This document shows, piece after piece, positions 44,453-53,069 of a DNA stretch of 64,000 nt; position 1 is the stretch's first letter; each line of letters opens with the position of its first letter. The position numbers and the translations under genes are program-made. The stretch is from assembly GCA_002478885.1 (NCBI GenBank), contig DLKC01000026.1, forward strand, positions 123,499-187,498, read 5' to 3'. The DNA comes from Chitinophagaceae bacterium UBA7600 (GTDB lineage Bacteria > Bacteroidota > Bacteroidia > Chitinophagales > Chitinophagaceae). The notes beneath the pieces were generated by a model. The model made no database searches. It was not told the DNA's origin and saw nothing but the letters and a program-made list of their open reading frames with translations.

Positions 44453-44836
44453 TTACAGCAAACGCGGAGGTTGGAATACAGCCCCTTCAGTTATAAAAGA
44501 AGCCACGACTTGTTTATAAGGTGAAAATTTCGCCGGTGAAAAGGCCGGAGTAGCCTGAAGGGAGTAATTTATTGGCGGCGCTATAATATTTATCGTCTGG
44601 CTGAATTCGATCTGCGTAGTTTTAAATGGTAGCTGCATGTCTTTATCAAAGTCGTCATCCACAACGACCGGCCCGTAGTAGTGTATTTGCAGAAAGCCCG
44701 CAAGTGTAAGGTTGGAGTTTTGCTGTTTGTGCAAATAATAATGCTCCGCAAATTTTGGCAGCTTCAGCAACTGGTAGGCGTCGGTTGCTCCAAAGAAATA
44801 TAACAAAAAAAGAAAAATAGCTACCAGCTTTCTCAT
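44453..44836 (-). CDS. Small secreted protein of unknown function
   Basis: About 127 residues with a signal peptide or anchor (MRKLVAIFLFLLYFFGATDA). The mature part includes FAEHYYLHKQQNSNLTLAGFLQIHYYG and an acidic DDDFDKDMQLPFKT, a pattern I associate with small Bacteroidota proteins near metal-transport genes, but I have no firm family name. Acidic and His residues could bind metal. ATG 44836 is preferred to the upstream start at 44857. Confidence 0.65.
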   Translation of the reverse strand: MRKLVAIFLFLLYFFGATDAYQLLKLPKFAEHYYLHKQQNSNLTLAGFLQIHYYGPVVVDDDFDKDMQLPFKTTQIEFSQTINIIAPPINYSLQATPAFSPAKFSPYKQVVASFITEGAVFQPPRLL

Positions 44837-45073
44837 TGCATAAAGGTAGCGGGCCAAGGCGATTTTAAACTATGATATCAGTCATAAATGATCTGAATGG
44901 GCATAAACATCCATCAGGCTGGTATTTATAATAAGTGGCAGCAAAAAAAAAATTAAAGCCATGGTTACAAACTAAACTGCGGCTGCAACCAATTATAGAA
45001 ATGCAAAGGGATTAAAACTAAACTCCCGATGTCTTCTTTCAATGCAATAATCAAAACCAAAAAACAAAAACTC

Positions 45074-45388
45074 ATGAAAAAAGTTCTTTTCGCCATTTTG
45101 CTCGTTTCGGCTTCAGTAAGCATGGTAGCAATCAATTCAGACAGTGTTTACGCTGCACGCTCAGGTAAAAATGGCGGTTCCACAAGTATTCCTGCAAGCC
45201 AGGTACCAACTGCTGTGAAGAAAAGCTTCAAGTCAATGTACCCCACCGCCACAAAATTGCAGTGGGAAATGGCTCCGCTTTATTACGGCGGCAATGTTTA
45301 CACTGCCGGTTTCTACCTTGGCACTCAAAAATGGGAAGCAAATTATTATGCTGACGGAACATTTATTTCCGCCGCTCCTAAAATCTAA
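45074..45388 (+). CDS. PepSY-like small secreted protein
   Basis: About 104 residues with a signal peptide (MKKVLFAILLVSASVSMVAI). The mature part matches the PepSY-like pattern: SIPASQVPTAVKKSFKSMYPTATKLQWEM, then AGFYLGTQKWEANYYADGTFI. Such proteins are exported and may inhibit proteases or bind hydrophobic ligands; function is not established. The longer frame from 45029 adds a polar stretch without signal character, so ATG 45074 is used. It has its own terminator. Confidence 0.8.
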   Translation: MKKVLFAILLVSASVSMVAINSDSVYAARSGKNGGSTSIPASQVPTAVKKSFKSMYPTATKLQWEMAPLYYGGNVYTAGFYLGTQKWEANYYADGTFISAAPKI

Positions 45389-45420
45389 AATTTTCGGTGT
45401 TTGCAAAGGGTTGTAACAAG

Positions 45421-45452
45421 CGGGCCGCAATTTTTGTGGCCCGTCTTTTTTT
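45421..45452 (+). terminator. Terminator of the PepSY-like gene
   Basis: CGGGCCGCAA / TTGTGGCCCG stem followed by TCTTTTTTT. Confidence 0.9.
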
Positions 45453-45800
45453 GGAGGGCAACAACTGCACGCAGATTCTTAACGGCGCTAATATGTTGTG
45501 GCAGTGGCCTACCGAATATTCGGTATTGCAGGGGTATAATAGAATGAGAACTTTGGTTTAAAATTATAGACGAGGTAAACTGGCCTCAAATACAGGAAAC
45601 ACACTATTTATAATATTCAGCCTTTCGAATCGCATACACTATGTATAATATCGACTGAAAGCCGTCGCAACCTAGCTTTTTAAAGACAGTAGGGGGAATT
45701 CACCAAGGAAGAGGGGCCGTTAGCAATAGCGGCCTCTTTGCATTTGCCGCGACAGACGAGATCACTTTTACTTTTACCAAACGCTGACAAATGCACTACA
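45453..45800. other. Gene-free region with a 16-bp palindrome and a hairpin
   Basis: About 350 bases without a gene. It holds a perfect 16-bp palindrome at 45510-45525 (TACCGAATATTCGGTA) and a hairpin at 45711-45737 (GAGGGGCCG / CGGCCTC) followed by a weak T-run. A small RNA ending at that hairpin is possible but not shown. Confidence 0.45.
45510..45525. promoter_or_regulatory. Perfect 16-bp palindrome, possible operator
   Basis: TACCGAATATTCGGTA is fully self-complementary and has no loop, which fits a site for a dimeric DNA-binding protein better than an RNA hairpin. No nearby promoter is clear. Confidence 0.35.
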
Positions 45801-45857
45801 GCACAAGAGTGCGACGCAACAGGTGATGCACGATGCACAGCTGCCAGGTACAAAAAA
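45801..45857 (+). repeat. Intergenic repeat copy R17, right side of a gene-bracketing pair
   Basis: GCACAAG, core TGCGACGCA at 45810-45818, GATGC, 21-base spacer, GCCAGGTACAAAA. It ends at the stop codon of the response-regulator gene, antisense to it. Confidence 0.88.
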
Positions 45858-45858
45858 A

Positions 45859-46509
45859 TTATACAAGCCTTTGCTTTATTGCCTTAGCCACCGCTTCGGA
45901 ACTGCTGTTAACATGCAATTTCTTATAGATGTTCTTTACATGTGTTTTTACCGTTTCGAAAGAAATGTTCATTTTATCTGCAATCATTTTATAGCTGCCG
46001 CCGTCGACCATTAATTGCAGCAATTCCTTTTCTTTTGATGTGAGTTTAAAATCTTCAACTGTAACAACAGGGTTAGCCTGTTGAAAAAAATGAACAACGC
46101 GTTTTGCAACGGAAGGCGACAAAGGCGATCCACCCTTGTGCACATCCATGAGTGCCTGTAATATTTGTTCTGGGGAAGAGTTTTTTAGCAGGTACCCGCT
46201 TCCGCCGGCACAAATGGACTGAAAAATTTTTTCCGAATCGTCGAACACCGTGAGAATGAGAATATGAATTTCCGGGTTATGTCTTTTAATGAGCGAGGTA
46301 GCTTCAATACCGGTCATCACCGGCATTTCTATGTCCATTATTATCACCTGGGGTTTATACTTTTCCACGTTTTGCAGCACGTTGCGCGTGTCTGGAAAAG
46401 CCTGCAAACAAGTAAAATCATGCGACGAGTTAACAAGAAAATATAACGAATCACGCAGGTGCGCATTGTCTTCAAAAATGATCACCGGTATTTTTTCGGT
46501 TATGTTCAT
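45859..46509 (-). CDS. Response regulator, NarL/FixJ family
   Basis: DNA-binding regulator of 216 residues. The receiver domain (about 8-125) has the phospho-acceptor D59 in VIIMDIEMPVMTG, with acidic ED at 13-14. A LuxR-type helix-turn-helix follows at about 150-212 (LTSKEKELLQLMVDGGSYKMIADKMNI, then ETVKTHVKNIYKKLHV). It lies 40 bases downstream of a histidine kinase gene on the same strand, so the two form a two-component system. The output genes are not identifiable here. Confidence 0.94.
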   Translation of the reverse strand: MNITEKIPVIIFEDNAHLRDSLYFLVNSSHDFTCLQAFPDTRNVLQNVEKYKPQVIIMDIEMPVMTGIEATSLIKRHNPEIHILILTVFDDSEKIFQSICAGGSGYLLKNSSPEQILQALMDVHKGGSPLSPSVAKRVVHFFQQANPVVTVEDFKLTSKEKELLQLMVDGGSYKMIADKMNISFETVKTHVKNIYKKLHVNSSSEAVAKAIKQRLV

Positions 46510-46549
46510 AGTGCAATTTGCTGATATAATTTACAATTAACAATACCGA

Positions 46550-48478
46550 TTATAGGGTAGCAGGAAACTCAATTCGTACCGTTGTGCCCTCACCCGGTGC
46601 GGAGATAATACTGCATTGCCCTTTACAGGTAATCGCACGCTGCTTCATTGTTTCTAACCCATTGCCAGATTTTACCGACGCCATGTCCATTCCGTGTCCA
46701 TCATCTTTTATCTCGAGTATCAGTTGTTTGTTTACCAGCAGCAAAGAAATACGCAAATGCCTTGCAGATGCATACTTAAGCACATTGTTTAAGGCTTCTT
46801 TACTGATAAGATAAATGCTCTTGCGCAGCTCCATGGCAAAATCCATAGTGCCGATTTTATCATCGATAACGGATTCAACCTGCAGGCCGGTCGGCGCCAC
46901 CTGTTTAAAATTTATAATAAGCTGATCCAGCTTTTCATGAAGTTTTTCGCCTTTATCGAAACGAGGGTTCATCATCCAAACTATTTCTCCCATTCGCTCT
47001 ATTACCTCCTGCGCATTGCTTGAAATTTTTTGCAATATCGGCACTGTTGAGTCCGGTTGATTCGAGGAAGCCATCTTGCTTAACAACAGAATACTGCTGA
47101 GCGAACTTCCGATATCATCGTGCAGGTCTGCTGCAATCTGGTTACGCAGCTGCACATCTTTTAATTGTTGTTTAATTTTTACCCGGTTATAGAGAAGAAA
47201 GAAAAGTATGGCGCCCAGTAAGACCGCAATTACTGAAAATATTTCGATGATACGCTGATTGGCGATTTGCTGCTCCGATATTTTCTGCTGCGCATTCAGC
47301 AGTTGAATGGTACGATCTTTTTTCTCGGTTTCATAACGGGCAAACATACTGGCCATCGAGTCTGCCCTATTTCCCGCATCGATCGAATCTCTCCAGTTAT
47401 CAAAAATCTTGTCAAACCGGTAAGCGCTTTTATAATCACCGATATCACGGTAAAGAAAACTGAGCTGTTGCGAAACTTTCTCAAGCATTTGCATGTCATG
47501 TGCCGCACTGTAATAGCTGTAAGATTCGAGCAGCAACTGCTCTGCTGGTTTGTACTGCTTTTGCATAATCAATATGCCCGCGAGATTTACTTCTTCAAAC
47601 TTTACGTTACCCGTGCTGCCAATATTTTTAAAATTGGTCAATGCATGTGCGTAGTAATAGTAGGCAGAATCGGCATGTTTTCGCTGGCCTTCTGCAAGCG
47701 CAAGCTGACTGAATGCATCTCCCATATTTTCCGCAGCGTAGGCTTCATTGGAAGTATTCTTTAAACTGTCTCTAAAAATTATAAAGGCACGCCTGTAATA
47801 ACTCAGGGCAGAATCAAAATTATTTTCAAGCAAACAAATGGCCCCGTACGAAGAATAAGAGTCGCCTAAATAATTAAGAGCCCCCAGTTTTGAAAAAGCA
47901 CTAATGCCTGATCTAAGACTTTCTTTGGCTCTCTTATAGTCACCCATAGTGCGATACAAAATACCAACCTGCTTATCAATGTAAGCAATGCTTTTAGCGT
48001 TGCCCGCTTTTTCAAAAATTGTGCGGGCTGGTAACAAACAGTTCAACGCTTTCTCATAATTCTTTGTTTCGTTATAAACCGAACTTAGATTCGCAAGACA
48101 CTTAGCTTCGTAGTTGCTGTTATTTGTGTTATGATAGATATCCCTGGCACGCGTTAAATATTTTTCCGCAGAATCATTTCTCCCAAGTTTAAAATAACAC
48201 CAGCCCGCAGAACTGTAGCCTGCGGCCAATACATCCGAGTTCTTAAGCGCACCGGCTATGCCGATCGACTGGTTTGCCAGAAAGAGTGCGCTGTCCGGCT
48301 TTTGAGAAGCAACTATAAAAGATAGTTTGGCAAGAGTAAGGCCTCGCTCAACAGGCGTTGTTGCGTGAGCAAGTGTGGCGCGTAAAGAATCTTCGTCCTG
48401 CGCGGTGGCAGAAAAACCTGTATATAATCCCAGGATAAGCAGAACAGCAAATGCAACCCGTGAAAGCCTGATGTTCAT
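46550..48478 (-). CDS. TPR-containing sensor histidine kinase (HisKA_3 type)
   Basis: A 642-residue membrane kinase. It has a signal peptide (about 1-27) and a periplasmic array of TPR repeats to about residue 390 (LAKLSFIVASQKPDSALFLANQSI; YEKALNCLLPARTIFEKAGN). A coiled coil (KKDRTIQLLNAQQKISEQQ) and one transmembrane helix (IIEIFSVIAVLLGAILFFLLY, near 410-430) follow. The HisKA_3 domain holds the phospho-His in IAADLHDDIGSSLSSIL (near 450), and the HATPase domain has GNGLETMKQRA and GEGTTVRIEFP. The partner regulator is the next gene. TPR sensors of this kind are common in Bacteroidota; the signal is unknown. Confidence 0.93.
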   Translation of the reverse strand: MNIRLSRVAFAVLLILGLYTGFSATAQDEDSLRATLAHATTPVERGLTLAKLSFIVASQKPDSALFLANQSIGIAGALKNSDVLAAGYSSAGWCYFKLGRNDSAEKYLTRARDIYHNTNNSNYEAKCLANLSSVYNETKNYEKALNCLLPARTIFEKAGNAKSIAYIDKQVGILYRTMGDYKRAKESLRSGISAFSKLGALNYLGDSYSSYGAICLLENNFDSALSYYRRAFIIFRDSLKNTSNEAYAAENMGDAFSQLALAEGQRKHADSAYYYYAHALTNFKNIGSTGNVKFEEVNLAGILIMQKQYKPAEQLLLESYSYYSAAHDMQMLEKVSQQLSFLYRDIGDYKSAYRFDKIFDNWRDSIDAGNRADSMASMFARYETEKKDRTIQLLNAQQKISEQQIANQRIIEIFSVIAVLLGAILFFLLYNRVKIKQQLKDVQLRNQIAADLHDDIGSSLSSILLLSKMASSNQPDSTVPILQKISSNAQEVIERMGEIVWMMNPRFDKGEKLHEKLDQLIINFKQVAPTGLQVESVIDDKIGTMDFAMELRKSIYLISKEALNNVLKYASARHLRISLLLVNKQLILEIKDDGHGMDMASVKSGNGLETMKQRAITCKGQCSIISAPGEGTTVRIEFPATL

Positions 48479-48568
48479 AATATGTTATTGTTCGGCAGAC
48501 TAGCTGTTGCATAAAGTAAAGAAACTATCATCACATGAACGGAAAAAGGATATACAATCACTGAAACA

Positions 48569-48629
48569 TTTTTTAGGCCCGGCGTCAACAACCTTTATTC
48601 ACCGTCCCTTGCGTCGCACACTTCAGCGC
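48569..48629 (-). repeat. Intergenic repeat copy R18, left side of the GNAT pair
   Basis: Minus strand: GCGCTGAAG, core TGCGACGCA (48610-48618), 23-base spacer, GCCGGGCCTAAAAAA. With R19 it brackets the single GNAT gene. Confidence 0.85.
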
Positions 48630-48686
48630 TAACAACAATATTCAGCAAATACCCGCCTTTTGTTGCTGAGGATTCAACAGCCTATT

Positions 48687-49166
48687 TTATGCCAGCCATG
48701 CCATGAAAGCCTCATCAACATATCTGTCTTCGCTTTTCAGGTAGCTGAATTTTTTAAACACGCCTTCTTTTTCGAACCCCGCTTTTTCGTAAAGTGCTAT
48801 GGCTTTTTGGTTGCCTGTTGCAACACTTAACTCCACCCGTAATAAACCGATTGCTTTTGCATAAGCAATCGCCTCGGTAAGCATTGTAAAGCCATATCCT
48901 CTTCCTGCGAAGGCAGGATCAATCGCTACGCCGCCCAGGTACGCAATATGCGCGTTGCGATATTGTAACGGAATAAGCTTAAACATTCCTATGGGCTCGC
49001 CACCATATTCAAAAACATACTTCACTCCTTTGCTGAGCAGCTCATCGAAGATTGGTTTGAAAGAATTTGCATCCATCATTTCATATAAAAGAAAAGGGTT
49101 GACCTGTGGATGCATGTATAGTTTGTAGAGATAATTGAAGTCAGCAGCAGTTGCTTTGCGTATCAT
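48687..49166 (-). CDS. GNAT family N-acetyltransferase
   Basis: Acetyl-CoA-dependent acyltransferase of 159 residues. The fold is recognisable from MIRKATAADFNYLYKLY at the N-terminus, the CoA-binding motif A region GVAIDPAFAGRGYGFTMLTEAI (RGYG for R/Q-x-x-G-x-G/A), and LSVATGNQKAIALYEKAGFEKEG at the C-terminus. The substrate, a small amine or a protein N-terminus, is not predictable. A -7 box lies upstream. Confidence 0.92.
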   Translation of the reverse strand: MIRKATAADFNYLYKLYMHPQVNPFLLYEMMDANSFKPIFDELLSKGVKYVFEYGGEPIGMFKLIPLQYRNAHIAYLGGVAIDPAFAGRGYGFTMLTEAIAYAKAIGLLRVELSVATGNQKAIALYEKAGFEKEGVFKKFSYLKSEDRYVDEAFMAWLA

Positions 49167-49190
49167 AAAATATTTTGTTTACAAGCGGTG

Positions 49191-49198
49191 CAAAGATA
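49191..49198 (-). promoter_or_regulatory. Probable -7 box of the GNAT gene
   Basis: Minus-strand TATCTTTG matches TAnnTTTG, 25 bases before ATG 49166. Confidence 0.5.
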
Positions 49199-49228
49199 GC
49201 AACCAGGCTGTTGCCATAATACCTGAAA

Positions 49229-49285
49229 GTACAAGTGAGTGACACAACTAAGGTGCCATGAAATACTTTTGCCGGCCTCAGAGAA
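49229..49285 (+). repeat. Intergenic repeat copy R19 (GTGACAC form), right side of the GNAT pair
   Basis: GTACAAG, core GTGACAC at 49239-49245, GGTGCCATGAAATA, 21-base spacer, GCCGGCCTCAGAGAA. The ATG inside opens only an 11-codon frame here. Confidence 0.82.
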
Positions 49286-49387
49286 TATATTGATGATTTT
49301 ATACCAATGAAAATGGTGATGCTATCAGAAATGCGTTAACTGTAATAATTTCGAGCCCGTGCTATGCAAAAAATAGATTTTATTGTC

Positions 49388-50521
49388 CTACCAGAATGCC
49401 GGCCGCTTATTAACTCCGTCGTGCTCCCTGCAATCGAGACACTCTTTTCGGGCGATTGCAATACCACCGCTAACAAAGTACCATGGAGCATAAGCCGGAT
49501 CAGGATAATCGTAAATGCGAAAATCGACCGGATTTTGCGGAATAAAAATTGGCGGGCATTCGTTTCGGGCCAATACCCAATCGGTGAGCTCTCGATTGCT
49601 TATAAAAATTCTATATTGTTTTGGCGCCGCCCCGCTAATGTAACCAATTACAGGTTCGCCGGGATTGGACAAAGAATGAATATTTGTGTTCAATTGACCG
49701 GGTTGCAAGTCGAACAATCCACCACGGTTCTGCGAGTTTTTTTCAACTATTTGCCAGTATTCGTAGGCGCCAGCAGAAATACCGATTTGCGTTACAAGCA
49801 TGCTGTATCTTACTGCAAGTCGTTCATCGTTTCGGGGGATGGTCGCAATTTTTTGATTATTGATTACATCGTGGCTCAGAGCCAAAGAAGAGCCAATCAA
49901 AACATCGGTCGATAAATCGCTTTTCCAGCATGAGTCAGTCTGGTTTGTAACATCGCTGACGAAGATCAGGTTGTTTGCAACACCATAAACGGTTTCCAAT
50001 GCAGAATTGTATTGCCAGGTTTCCGCATAAGTCCATTTATAATAACGCGTGTTATTGAGCGGGTCATGGGTATAGAGGTAAACATTCAGGTCATTGGGCT
50101 GTGCCCAAGTTACAGAGTCTATCGCAGGCGTTTGAATGCCCGCCACAAAGTCGGAGTTATATTGTCCCCCCCTCGAGGTTGTAATAACCAGTTGATAGGT
50201 TTTTGTGTTGTCGAGATTTAAAGGTGCACTGCTGTAAATTCCGCTTCCGTTTGATGTCAAAGTATATATAGTCCCGTTATCACTTTTAATGGAAACGCTG
50301 GCATTTAACTCAGGCTCGCTGATGACAGTAGAATCAGTGAGATTGCGGGAACGGCCTAGTGTTATTGTGGTAGATTGATTAGCACCTGTATTGATAAACC
50401 CGTCAACCACGAGATAATTGTTTCCGCTCTCCAGTTCCGGGGGATGGTAGGACTTTACACATTGCAGACCCACGCAGGCAATAAGTATGAAAAGATAATA
50501 TGTTAAACTACGATTATTCAT
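49388..50521 (-). CDS. DUF4249 lipoprotein (paralogue B)
   Basis: Outer-membrane-associated lipoprotein of 377 residues, last gene of a five-gene operon. It has a lipoprotein signal (FILIACVGLQCVKSY) and an N-terminal domain with NNYLVVDGFINTGANQSTTI. The C-terminal half has NRGGLFDLQPGQL and CLDCREHDGVNKRP; the Cys-x-x-Cys near the end is kept in both paralogues. DUF4249 proteins accompany TonB receptors and probably help present ligand at the surface. It aligns along its whole length with the lipoprotein at 53070, so the two arose by duplication around the gene between them. Confidence 0.88.
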   Translation of the reverse strand: MNNRSLTYYLFILIACVGLQCVKSYHPPELESGNNYLVVDGFINTGANQSTTITLGRSRNLTDSTVISEPELNASVSIKSDNGTIYTLTSNGSGIYSSAPLNLDNTKTYQLVITTSRGGQYNSDFVAGIQTPAIDSVTWAQPNDLNVYLYTHDPLNNTRYYKWTYAETWQYNSALETVYGVANNLIFVSDVTNQTDSCWKSDLSTDVLIGSSLALSHDVINNQKIATIPRNDERLAVRYSMLVTQIGISAGAYEYWQIVEKNSQNRGGLFDLQPGQLNTNIHSLSNPGEPVIGYISGAAPKQYRIFISNRELTDWVLARNECPPIFIPQNPVDFRIYDYPDPAYAPWYFVSGGIAIARKECLDCREHDGVNKRPAFW

Positions 50522-50568
50522 TAAAATTGATAGTGTTTAATACAATAATCATAAGGAAAAAACAGCGG

Positions 50569-52956
50569 TTACTTTACAACAGTGAAAGTAATGATGCTAC
50601 TGCCGGTCAAGCCATCTATGGTAATGCCCTGCACTACACATGCAAACTTTCCGGTAACATCAGATGTATAAAAAGTAAGCTGCGCATTTCCGTTAGGCCC
50701 CGTTTTGATTTCCGGTTCCCAGTATAAAACATTGCGAAGATCGGGCAGTCGGCTGCTGCGCTTATTATCGTCTGTATATCCCGGCGAATAAAATTCACGT
50801 TGTTGCTGCAAACCATCGAACTCCACGACAACTTCCCCCTCATTTAACGGAAAACCGGCAAGGTCGCCTTTGTAGGTTGTGTAACTGACGATGCCATTGG
50901 TACTGAAATTTTGAAAATAATACTTTCTTGCCATTACCTCGAGCTTCTTTATTTTGAGCGGATCAAAAGCGACAACTTCGTTGGTATTAAGAACAGGTAG
51001 CCCATCGACAAGCACAAGGGGATCATCGTCAAAAAAAACATCGTACAAACTGTTGTGTACCCGGTAATGAAATTGCTGCGCATCCTTCTTTACGCGCACC
51101 GAGCTAACATATTCCCGCATTACTTCCTCCATTGTAATGAACCGGGTATAGTCGTCGAGATAATAACGCTTATCTGGTTTCCCGTAGAAAACACTGGTAT
51201 CGCTGTTTAATACATAGGCCTGCTGCTTTTCTTCAAAGAGGTAAGCATTATCGGCCTGCATATCTATGCTACGCTTCAACAATTGATCTTTCCATTTTTC
51301 GGGCATTTGAAACGCCGAAACTGTTAGAGGAAAGCTGTCTGCATAGGCAGGCACCAGTTCTACTTTGCAATTGCTATCGGCAGCTTTTACAATGATGGTG
51401 CCGGAGCTGTAGAAACGCTTTGCGTTAAAAACAACTGATCCATCAACAGTACTATTGGTTGCGGATAGCTGAAAATGTTCACCAGGCACAGTTAAAAAAG
51501 CAAGAACGTTTTGTGTGGCTATGCCACTGCGCTTATGGATGACTTTGCCATTAACAATCATTCCTTCCCTCTCAGGCAGGAACTGGAAAAAAGGCTTTTT
51601 GTTCTGCAAAACATTTTCCCATTTAAATCGTCTCCAGCCCTGGGTTAACATTAAATTATCCGCGGCATCAACGGCTTCCTTATCGTTACTGAAATAAAAT
51701 CCGGGCTGATTAATATTGCCTCTTAATTCCGAGCTTAAATACAAATAGTTTTGGATATCGTTATAATCCGCACCTTGCAAAGAATCAAGCATAAAAACCG
51801 ACATCGACATGTTCGCCCGCTGAGGCATATTCGCAACATTGGGCAACTCTAATGAAATAGTAACAGGCTTGCGTGCCTGGTAATTGTCCTGGCCGATTTT
51901 TGTAACGATATTCAATTTTAATTGTGGATTCTTAAAGAAAAGTCTTTCACAAATTGGCTGTCTCGATGCATTAAAAATCGTTAGCTGGCTTACCCCATCT
52001 GCGAGCTTACTTTTATCGACCATAAAAATGCAAGTGCCATTGCTAAAGTTTTTTTGTTGAAAATCTTTCACGAGGTTCCTGGATTGCGCAAGCATAAACA
52101 CCACCTCATTGCCAGCCTCCATATTGGAAGTAACGGTAAGTTGTAGTTGTGCCTCGTTTATATTTTCCAGTTGCATTACAACACCGTGCGTATAAGCGGT
52201 CGGCAACTTGCAGGTAATTGTGGTGTCGGCCAGTTTAACAACCGCCGTATATAAATCGCCTTTTAGTGGTTTGAACATGAAATTGCCCATGCCCGATCTT
52301 AATGATTGAAAAGAAGCAACAACTTTGTTTTCCTTATCCATCACCGAGCCTTTGCAATCTACAGGTTCACCAAAACGGTCGACCACTTTAAATGCAACCT
52401 TCGACATAATGCCCTCAACGAGATTTCCTCCTTCAGGGAAAAACTGAACATAGCTGCTGTTAACAGTTGGCTGCTCTTTGACAAATGCAGGCTTAAGCGT
52501 ATTAACAATTGTTACCTGCTGGTGATAATAAAACTGCGGGTCAAAATTCCGCATCCAGCTGGTATACGCAACAAGTGTGTAGTTGCCAGACTGCAGGTAG
52601 GTAGGTAATATAAAAGAACCGCTGCCCAACCCTTCACTCAAGTCAATTTTGCTGCGGAGTGCCGCCTTCCCCTCGTTGTTTATTAATTCAACGTACCCAA
52701 TTTTGCTAAGGACCGATGGCGCAAAGTAAAACTCATCAACACAGTATAATTTAAACCACATACTTTCACCGGCCAGGTAAAAAGATTTATCAGTATGCAC
52801 AAATATTTTCTCGTTGAAATGACTGGCCTGGTACTCCTCAAAATTTTTTACAACTTCATCACTAAAGCTTTGCTGCGAAAATGAATGGAAACATAGGATA
52901 CAGCACCCCAGCAAACCTATTGCCCTTCTATACAAATAATGTAGAAAAAGTTTCAT
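50569..52956 (-). CDS. Large secreted protein with MG2-like and TonB-plug-like domains
   Basis: About 795 residues. It has a signal peptide (GLLGCCILCFHSFSQ), then an MG2/alpha-2-macroglobulin-like domain at about 25-120 (IFVHTDKSFYLAGESMWFKLYC, then SGNYTLVAYTSWM). Several beta-sandwich domains follow. A segment near the C-terminus resembles a TonB plug (LVDGLPVLNTNEVVAFDPLKIKKLEVMARKYYF, in part). It has no barrel. Such proteins sit beside TonB receptors in Bacteroidota and may close or load them. Possible starts are ATG 52956, with a normal signal, and ATG 52980, which lies in a repeat copy. I prefer 52956. Confidence 0.8.
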   Translation of the reverse strand: MKLFLHYLYRRAIGLLGCCILCFHSFSQQSFSDEVVKNFEEYQASHFNEKIFVHTDKSFYLAGESMWFKLYCVDEFYFAPSVLSKIGYVELINNEGKAALRSKIDLSEGLGSGSFILPTYLQSGNYTLVAYTSWMRNFDPQFYYHQQVTIVNTLKPAFVKEQPTVNSSYVQFFPEGGNLVEGIMSKVAFKVVDRFGEPVDCKGSVMDKENKVVASFQSLRSGMGNFMFKPLKGDLYTAVVKLADTTITCKLPTAYTHGVVMQLENINEAQLQLTVTSNMEAGNEVVFMLAQSRNLVKDFQQKNFSNGTCIFMVDKSKLADGVSQLTIFNASRQPICERLFFKNPQLKLNIVTKIGQDNYQARKPVTISLELPNVANMPQRANMSMSVFMLDSLQGADYNDIQNYLYLSSELRGNINQPGFYFSNDKEAVDAADNLMLTQGWRRFKWENVLQNKKPFFQFLPEREGMIVNGKVIHKRSGIATQNVLAFLTVPGEHFQLSATNSTVDGSVVFNAKRFYSSGTIIVKAADSNCKVELVPAYADSFPLTVSAFQMPEKWKDQLLKRSIDMQADNAYLFEEKQQAYVLNSDTSVFYGKPDKRYYLDDYTRFITMEEVMREYVSSVRVKKDAQQFHYRVHNSLYDVFFDDDPLVLVDGLPVLNTNEVVAFDPLKIKKLEVMARKYYFQNFSTNGIVSYTTYKGDLAGFPLNEGEVVVEFDGLQQQREFYSPGYTDDNKRSSRLPDLRNVLYWEPEIKTGPNGNAQLTFYTSDVTGKFACVVQGITIDGLTGSSIITFTVVK

Positions 52957-53014
52957 TGAATACCAGCTTTGATATTTCATAGCATCTTCGTTGCGTCGCA
53001 AGCACTTCAACTGC
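52951..53014 (-). repeat. Intergenic repeat copy R20 (no partner), at a gene start
   Basis: Minus strand: TTGAAGTG, core TGCGACGCA (52992-53000), CAACG, GATGCTATGAAATA, 21-base spacer, GCTGGTATTCAATGAAA. It carries an in-frame ATG (52980) at the same place as copy R4 and reaches the preferred start 52956. It separates two genes of the same operon. Confidence 0.82.
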
Positions 53015-53069
53015 GGTAGTAGTGGCATACAAACAATACTAATATTATTAATTTTTTCAGTCTCCTGCA

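Noticed and set aside
49364..49915. 183-codon ORF antisense to the DUF4249 gene
   Set aside because: It lies fully opposite a well-supported gene whose paralogue has a partial antisense ORF at the matching place, which is explained by shared sequence.
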